A DNA stretch of 64,000 nucleotides, from assembly GCA_900318405.1 (NCBI GenBank), contig ONKP01000004.1, positions 17,120-81,119 on the forward strand. The letters run 5' to 3'. Source of the stretch: an uncultured Eubacteriales bacterium (GTDB lineage: Bacteria; Bacillota; Clostridia; Lachnospirales; Lachnospiraceae). Numbering within the stretch: the first letter of the stretch is position 1; every line of letters begins with the position of its first letter. The notes beneath the pieces are model-generated. The model was not told the DNA's origin. It saw only the letters and a list, made by a program, of their open reading frames with translations, and did no database searches. The translations under genes and the position numbers were made by a program. Positions 60,353 through 64,000 of this stretch are shown in pieces.

Positions 60353-61722
60353 TTCACAAAGGCGCGATATGCGAGATACGTCTCGTAGATGTCGGCCTTG
60401 CTCGTGATCTCCCACGGTGCGTGCATATTCAGCACCGGCACACCGAAGTCGATGACCTGCATACCGAGGTTGGCGAGGATGTAGGCGATGGTTCCGCCGC
60501 CGCCGGCGTCGACCTTGCCGAGTTCTGCCGTCTGGCAGGAAATATCTTCCTTATCCATGATACCGCGGAGAAAAGCAATGTACTCGGCGTTTGCATCGTT
60601 GGAACCGCTCTTGCCGCGGCTGCCCGTGTACTTGTTGAAGACAGGGCCTCTGCCGAGGTATGCACAGTTATTTTTGTCCATGACATCGGGATAGGTGGGA
60701 TCAAAGCCGGCACTTACGTCCGAGCTCAGCACGCGGATCTTTGTCAGGGTGCGGCGAAGCTCAAGTTCACTATATACGCCGAGCGCATTCATGACCTCCG
60801 CCAGTGTGTTCTCAAAGAAGCGGGAGTGCATGCCGGTCGCGCCGACTGAACCGATCTCCTCCTTATCGGTGAGAAGGCAGATGGAGGTGTATTCCGGATC
60901 CTTCTCATCCATGATCGCACGGTAGGAAGGATAAGCACAGACCTTGTCGTCCTGTCCGTAACACATCACCATGCTTCTGTCCAGACCGTAGTCGCGCGCC
61001 GCACCGGCGGGAACGACCTCGATCTCCGCGGAGACCAGATCGTCTTCGGTGACATCATATTTTTCCTTCAGGAGAGCCAGGATCCCGGCCTTGACGGCAT
61101 CCTTGTCTTCTCCCTCCAGCGGTCTGCTGCCGACGAGAATGTTGAGATTTTCACCCTCGATGACCTCGCTGGCCTTCTTGCTCATCTGCCTGGAAGCCAA
61201 GTGGATCAGCAGGTCACTGACACCGAAAACGGGATCGGACGGATCCTCGCCGACACATACGTTCACGACTGTACCGTCTTTTTTTGCGATGACGCCGTGC
61301 AGTGCCATCGGCAGCGTCACCCACTGATATTTCTTGATGCCACCATAATAGTGCGTGTCGAAAAATGCCATGTCCGTATCCTCATACAGCGGATGCTGTT
61401 TCAGATCGAGACGCGGCGAATCGATATGCGCGCCGAGAAGTCTGGCGCCGTCGGTGATCGGCTTCCGTCCGATTCTGACGATCATCAGGGACTTCTTCAT
61501 CATGTCGTCATAGACGAGATCGCCGGGTTTCAGGGAAATCTTCTTTTCCTTTACCTCATCGAGCGTGTAAGCACCTGCCTGTTTCAGACCCTCTTCCATG
61601 CCCTGTACATTCTCGCGCTCCGTCTTGTGAACGCTCATATATGCCTTATATTCATCCGCGAAAGCGTTAATGGCTTCCAGACCACGTTTTTCCCAGATTG
61701 TTTTCTTCTCTTCTTTTGCCAT
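60349..61722 (-). CDS. M18-family aminopeptidase
   Basis: The 457-residue metallopeptidase of the M18 family removes N-terminal residues from peptides. The metal-binding and catalytic segments are visible: GAHIDSPRLDLKQHPLYE, the KEEIGSVGATGMHSRFFE block, and the late GVPVLNMHAPWEITSKADI. SRGKSGSNDANAEYI is also typical. The frame stays open to 61782. ATG 61722 starts a normal M18 N-terminus and has GGAGG about 12 bases upstream. The stop codon sits within repeat copy C. A TGGAAA/TAAACT pair around 61790 is a weak promoter candidate. Confidence 0.92.
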   Translation of the reverse strand: MAKEEKKTIWEKRGLEAINAFADEYKAYMSVHKTERENVQGMEEGLKQAGAYTLDEVKEKKISLKPGDLVYDDMMKKSLMIVRIGRKPITDGARLLGAHIDSPRLDLKQHPLYEDTDMAFFDTHYYGGIKKYQWVTLPMALHGVIAKKDGTVVNVCVGEDPSDPVFGVSDLLIHLASRQMSKKASEVIEGENLNILVGSRPLEGEDKDAVKAGILALLKEKYDVTEDDLVSAEIEVVPAGAARDYGLDRSMVMCYGQDDKVCAYPSYRAIMDEKDPEYTSICLLTDKEEIGSVGATGMHSRFFENTLAEVMNALGVYSELELRRTLTKIRVLSSDVSAGFDPTYPDVMDKNNCAYLGRGPVFNKYTGSRGKSGSNDANAEYIAFLRGIMDKEDISCQTAELGKVDAGGGGTIAYILANLGMQVIDFGVPVLNMHAPWEITSKADIYETYLAYRAFVK

Positions 61723-61912
61723 ATACGTGTCAGGCCTCCTGTTCGCTGTATTCCGTCTGCTGCTGTATTTCACATCAGACATATGTTGTAGTTTACCACG
61801 TTACCGCTGCTTTTTCCACATGCCGGCCAACGCAGAGACATGACTGCTCATCCTCTGGAAGTCAGTGAAGATTTGAGCAGAGAGGCATCTGTATCCTGGC
61901 ATATCGTGTCAC

Positions 61913-63634
61913 TCAGTATACCATCGGTATAATCTTCGTCCGCGCGTTACCCGTGAGCGGATCACGTCGGTCGTAGGTAAACAATACAGCATATGGTGCA
62001 TCGTCCCCACTTTGCAGGACATCATGGGTAAAAATCTCCACATGTGCCATTCTTTTATCGTTTTCGCGGTTCTCTTTCATCCACTTTTTCATGATCTTCT
62101 TCTGCTCTCCGGATTCTCCGGCCCAGGAAGGACGCATCCGGCTGTTCTCTCTGAGATAGAGGTCGAGCAGCAGTGTCTCCTCGTATAGCGAAAGCTTTTC
62201 CGGAAAATTCACTGCGCCAAAACGGCGAAGCAGGCTGATGCGGTCCATCCGGGACATTTTTCTCTCAGCAAGGGAATCTCCTGGCGTCTCCTGACCGGCA
62301 GTCTCCTCTTTTTCAAAAGCCGCCAGTGCCTCAAAGGTATGAAAAGCATCCCCGAAGTCCTCTGTGAGATGCCCGATCGTGACGGTATACTGCAGGCTGT
62401 TGTAATACAGATCGACGGCATCACACACATCGTGCAGATGCAGGATCTCATCACAGGACAGAGAGTCTGTCGCCAGCACCTCATAGGGCGGATGGCTCTG
62501 ATGGCGGATCCCATAGAGATCAGCCCTTCTTTCCATATCGGAACCCTTCAGCACCTTGAGGAAACCGAGCTGCAGCTGATGAGGATGCAGGCTGTACACA
62601 TCGTTGAATGACCTGTGAAAACTCTCCATCCCTTCCAGTGGAAGTCCGGCGATCAGATCGAGGTGCTGATGCACATTCCTGCCGGCAGCGATCTTCCTTA
62701 CGACTTCTGCCAGATGAGAAAAATCCTGACGTCGGTTTACCGATGCCAGCGTCTGTTCATTGGTCGACTGCACACCGATCTCCAGCTGCACCTGTCCCGG
62801 CCGCAGAGAATGCAGAAGGCGGATTTCCTCCTCTGTGAGAAGCTCCGCCTCGATCTCAAAGTGAAAATTGGTGATGCCGTTGTCGTGATCTCTGAGATAT
62901 GTCCAGATCTTCAGCGTCCGGTCGTGATCACAGTTGAACGTCCTGTCGACGAATTTCACCTGCGGCACCCCGGCATCCAGAAAAAACTGCAGCTCGGGGA
63001 GTACAAGAGAAAGCGAACGCAGTCTGACTTTTCTCTCATTGGCAGACAGGCAGTAGCTGCACCGGAACGGACACCCGCGGCTGCTTTCATAATATATGAT
63101 ATGATGCTGCCAGTCCGCTGCCGGCGCATCCCGATAGAAAAAAGGAATGCTGTCCATGTCGACAGGCTCAGCGGGCGCCGGATTCCGCAGGATCTGTCCC
63201 GCCCCATCGCGATAAACGATTCCCTCAACGCTTTGCAGAATGCCTCTGCTGCAGACGAGCTCCGTGAATATTTTTTCTCCCTCACCGACCATGACGCCAG
63301 TGAGCTCCGGAAGCTGCCTGAGTTCTTCCTCCGGATCAAAGCTCACCTCCGGACCGCCGACCCAGAACTGCGCATCGGGCATGACTTGCTTCAGGTCCCG
63401 GATCAGCATCTGGATGATGGACATATTCCATATATAGCAGGAAAAAGCGATGACATCCGGCCTGCGCCTGTAAATATCCGCAAAAATATGGCTCACCGGC
63501 TCGTTGATCGTGTAACCCGCCGTTTCCAGCACGACGTCCGACGGCATCTCTTTCCGCGCACAGGCCGCCAGCGTGTGAACCGCCAGATTACTGTGGATAT
63601 ATTTGGCGTTGACCGCCACCAGTAAAACATTCAT
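61913..63634 (-). CDS. B12-binding domain radical SAM protein (DUF4080 family)
   Basis: The 573-residue protein has an N-terminal cobalamin-binding-like domain (residues 1-120, with FWVGGPEVSFDPEEEL), then the radical SAM motif SSRGCPFRCSYCLS with CxxxCxxC. The C-terminal DUF4080 region is typical of this family. Such proteins may methylate or otherwise modify unreactive carbon atoms, but no substrate is known for this family. The ATG at 63634 starts MNVLLVAVNAKYIHSNLAVH, the usual N-terminus. It lies 22 bp after the partial gene at the right end. Confidence 0.88.
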   Translation of the reverse strand: MNVLLVAVNAKYIHSNLAVHTLAACARKEMPSDVVLETAGYTINEPVSHIFADIYRRRPDVIAFSCYIWNMSIIQMLIRDLKQVMPDAQFWVGGPEVSFDPEEELRQLPELTGVMVGEGEKIFTELVCSRGILQSVEGIVYRDGAGQILRNPAPAEPVDMDSIPFFYRDAPAADWQHHIIYYESSRGCPFRCSYCLSANERKVRLRSLSLVLPELQFFLDAGVPQVKFVDRTFNCDHDRTLKIWTYLRDHDNGITNFHFEIEAELLTEEEIRLLHSLRPGQVQLEIGVQSTNEQTLASVNRRQDFSHLAEVVRKIAAGRNVHQHLDLIAGLPLEGMESFHRSFNDVYSLHPHQLQLGFLKVLKGSDMERRADLYGIRHQSHPPYEVLATDSLSCDEILHLHDVCDAVDLYYNSLQYTVTIGHLTEDFGDAFHTFEALAAFEKEETAGQETPGDSLAERKMSRMDRISLLRRFGAVNFPEKLSLYEETLLLDLYLRENSRMRPSWAGESGEQKKIMKKWMKENRENDKRMAHVEIFTHDVLQSGDDAPYAVLFTYDRRDPLTGNARTKIIPMVY

Positions 63635-63656
63635 CTGCGTATCTCCAACATTATGG

Positions 63657-64000
63657 TTATTTCAGAATACAGATGCCTCCACCCGCATCGACGGTAACCA
63701 GATCACCCTCATCAATTCCCCGCTCCCGGAGAAGCCGATCAGATGCCTTCACTGCTGTCTGATCGCCTTTCTCATCCTCCAGAATTACACGCACCTGCGG
63801 TTCCTGCCCCTCCGGCAGCTCCTCACAGCCGTAGTCGTCCTCTTCGATTCTGACAACTCTCCGGGCATTTGACGGTGCATCATTTCCGACACTGTCCGAA
63901 GTCTTCGCACGGTTATCCGCATCCTTCCCAGACTTCTCTGCACCTGCAACCGCAGCGAATGTATCCACCTGAGTATGGCAAACCTCCTTGCCGGCAGCTG
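63657..64000 (-). CDS. 3' end of an unrecognised gene (runs off the right edge)
   Basis: An open frame enters from the right edge on the minus strand and ends at 63657. A GTG at 63968 could be a start, but the only good ribosome site lies 14 bases before it. The frame also continues upstream, so the gene probably begins outside the window. The visible 114 residues have a Lys/Asp/Ser-rich linker and a short folded end (VRVILEDEKGDQTAVKASDR, then GIDEGDLVTVDAGGG). I cannot assign a function. Confidence 0.5.
   Translation of the reverse strand, partial: AAGKEVCHTQVDTFAAVAGAEKSGKDADNRAKTSDSVGNDAPSNARRVVRIEEDDYGCEELPEGQEPQVRVILEDEKGDQTAVKASDRLLRERGIDEGDLVTVDAGGGICILK

Noticed and set aside
19991-63690. 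Similarity between the recJ-apt hairpin start and 63665-63690
   Set aside because: About 21 of 24 positions match, but the second site is the coding 3' end of a gene and the match stops there. Chance is likely.

Overview
The window looks like a chromosomal segment from an anaerobic, Gram-positive, low-to-mid GC Firmicute, most likely class Clostridia, family Lachnospiraceae. The evidence is a SCIFF peptide with its radical SAM maturase, a fused SecDF, HemZ, a YlxR/YlxQ-containing nusA-infB operon, a YerC/TrpR-like regulator, and the clustering recJ-apt-relA-MBL-hemZ-hisS-aspS. The genus cannot be fixed from the sequence alone. I see no rRNA, tRNA, CRISPR array, insertion sequence or prophage. 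All recognised genes lie on the minus strand except a LUD-domain gene and an EAL-domain gene.

Layout from left to right. 1-280: 5' part of a CBS-domain gene (minus). 566-1201: LUD protein (plus). 1350-10207: a seven-gene minus-strand operon that starts at a TTGACA/TATTAT promoter. It encodes a GntR/YtrA regulator, an ABC ATPase and ABC-2 permease, then a MacAB-like exporter with two different HlyD-type adaptors. 10277-21951: recJ, apt, relA, an MBL-fold hydrolase, hemZ, an HD-GYP protein, hisS and aspS, which combine stringent response, purine salvage and tRNA charging. 22040-26532: a transmembrane Ser/Thr kinase and a large Ig-like membrane protein behind a strong promoter with a roughly 430-nt leader. 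26604-31373: secDF, then the SCIFF maturase scfB and its peptide scfA, separated by an array of intergenic repeats. 31686-33881: a degenerate GGDEF plus intact EAL protein (plus). 34012-39733: a secreted nuclease, an unknown protein, an rRNA methyltransferase, an acyl-CoA ligase and a small membrane protein. 39940-44246: yerC, hisH, hisF, ung and a MurJ/SpoVB-like flippase. 44275-53896: the rimP-nusA-rnpM-ylxQ-infB-rbfA-nrnA-truB-ribF operon. 53987-61722: an M18 aminopeptidase, greA, ftsH, a GlgB-family protein with an altered active site, and an MscS channel. 61913-64000: a DUF4080-type B12-binding/radical SAM protein and the 3' end of an unknown gene.

Most of the window is housekeeping sequence. 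The less ordinary material is mainly intergenic: at least two families of dispersed palindromic repeats, a 14-bp perfect palindrome between yerC and hisH, and a long imperfect palindrome filling the hisS-aspS gap. Two proteins also deserve attention: the GlgB homologue, which has lost its nucleophile and carries an 11-residue repeat tail, and the kinase/membrane-protein pair. No clearly undescribed multi-gene system stands out. The kinase pair and the altered GlgB are the best candidates for new biology.
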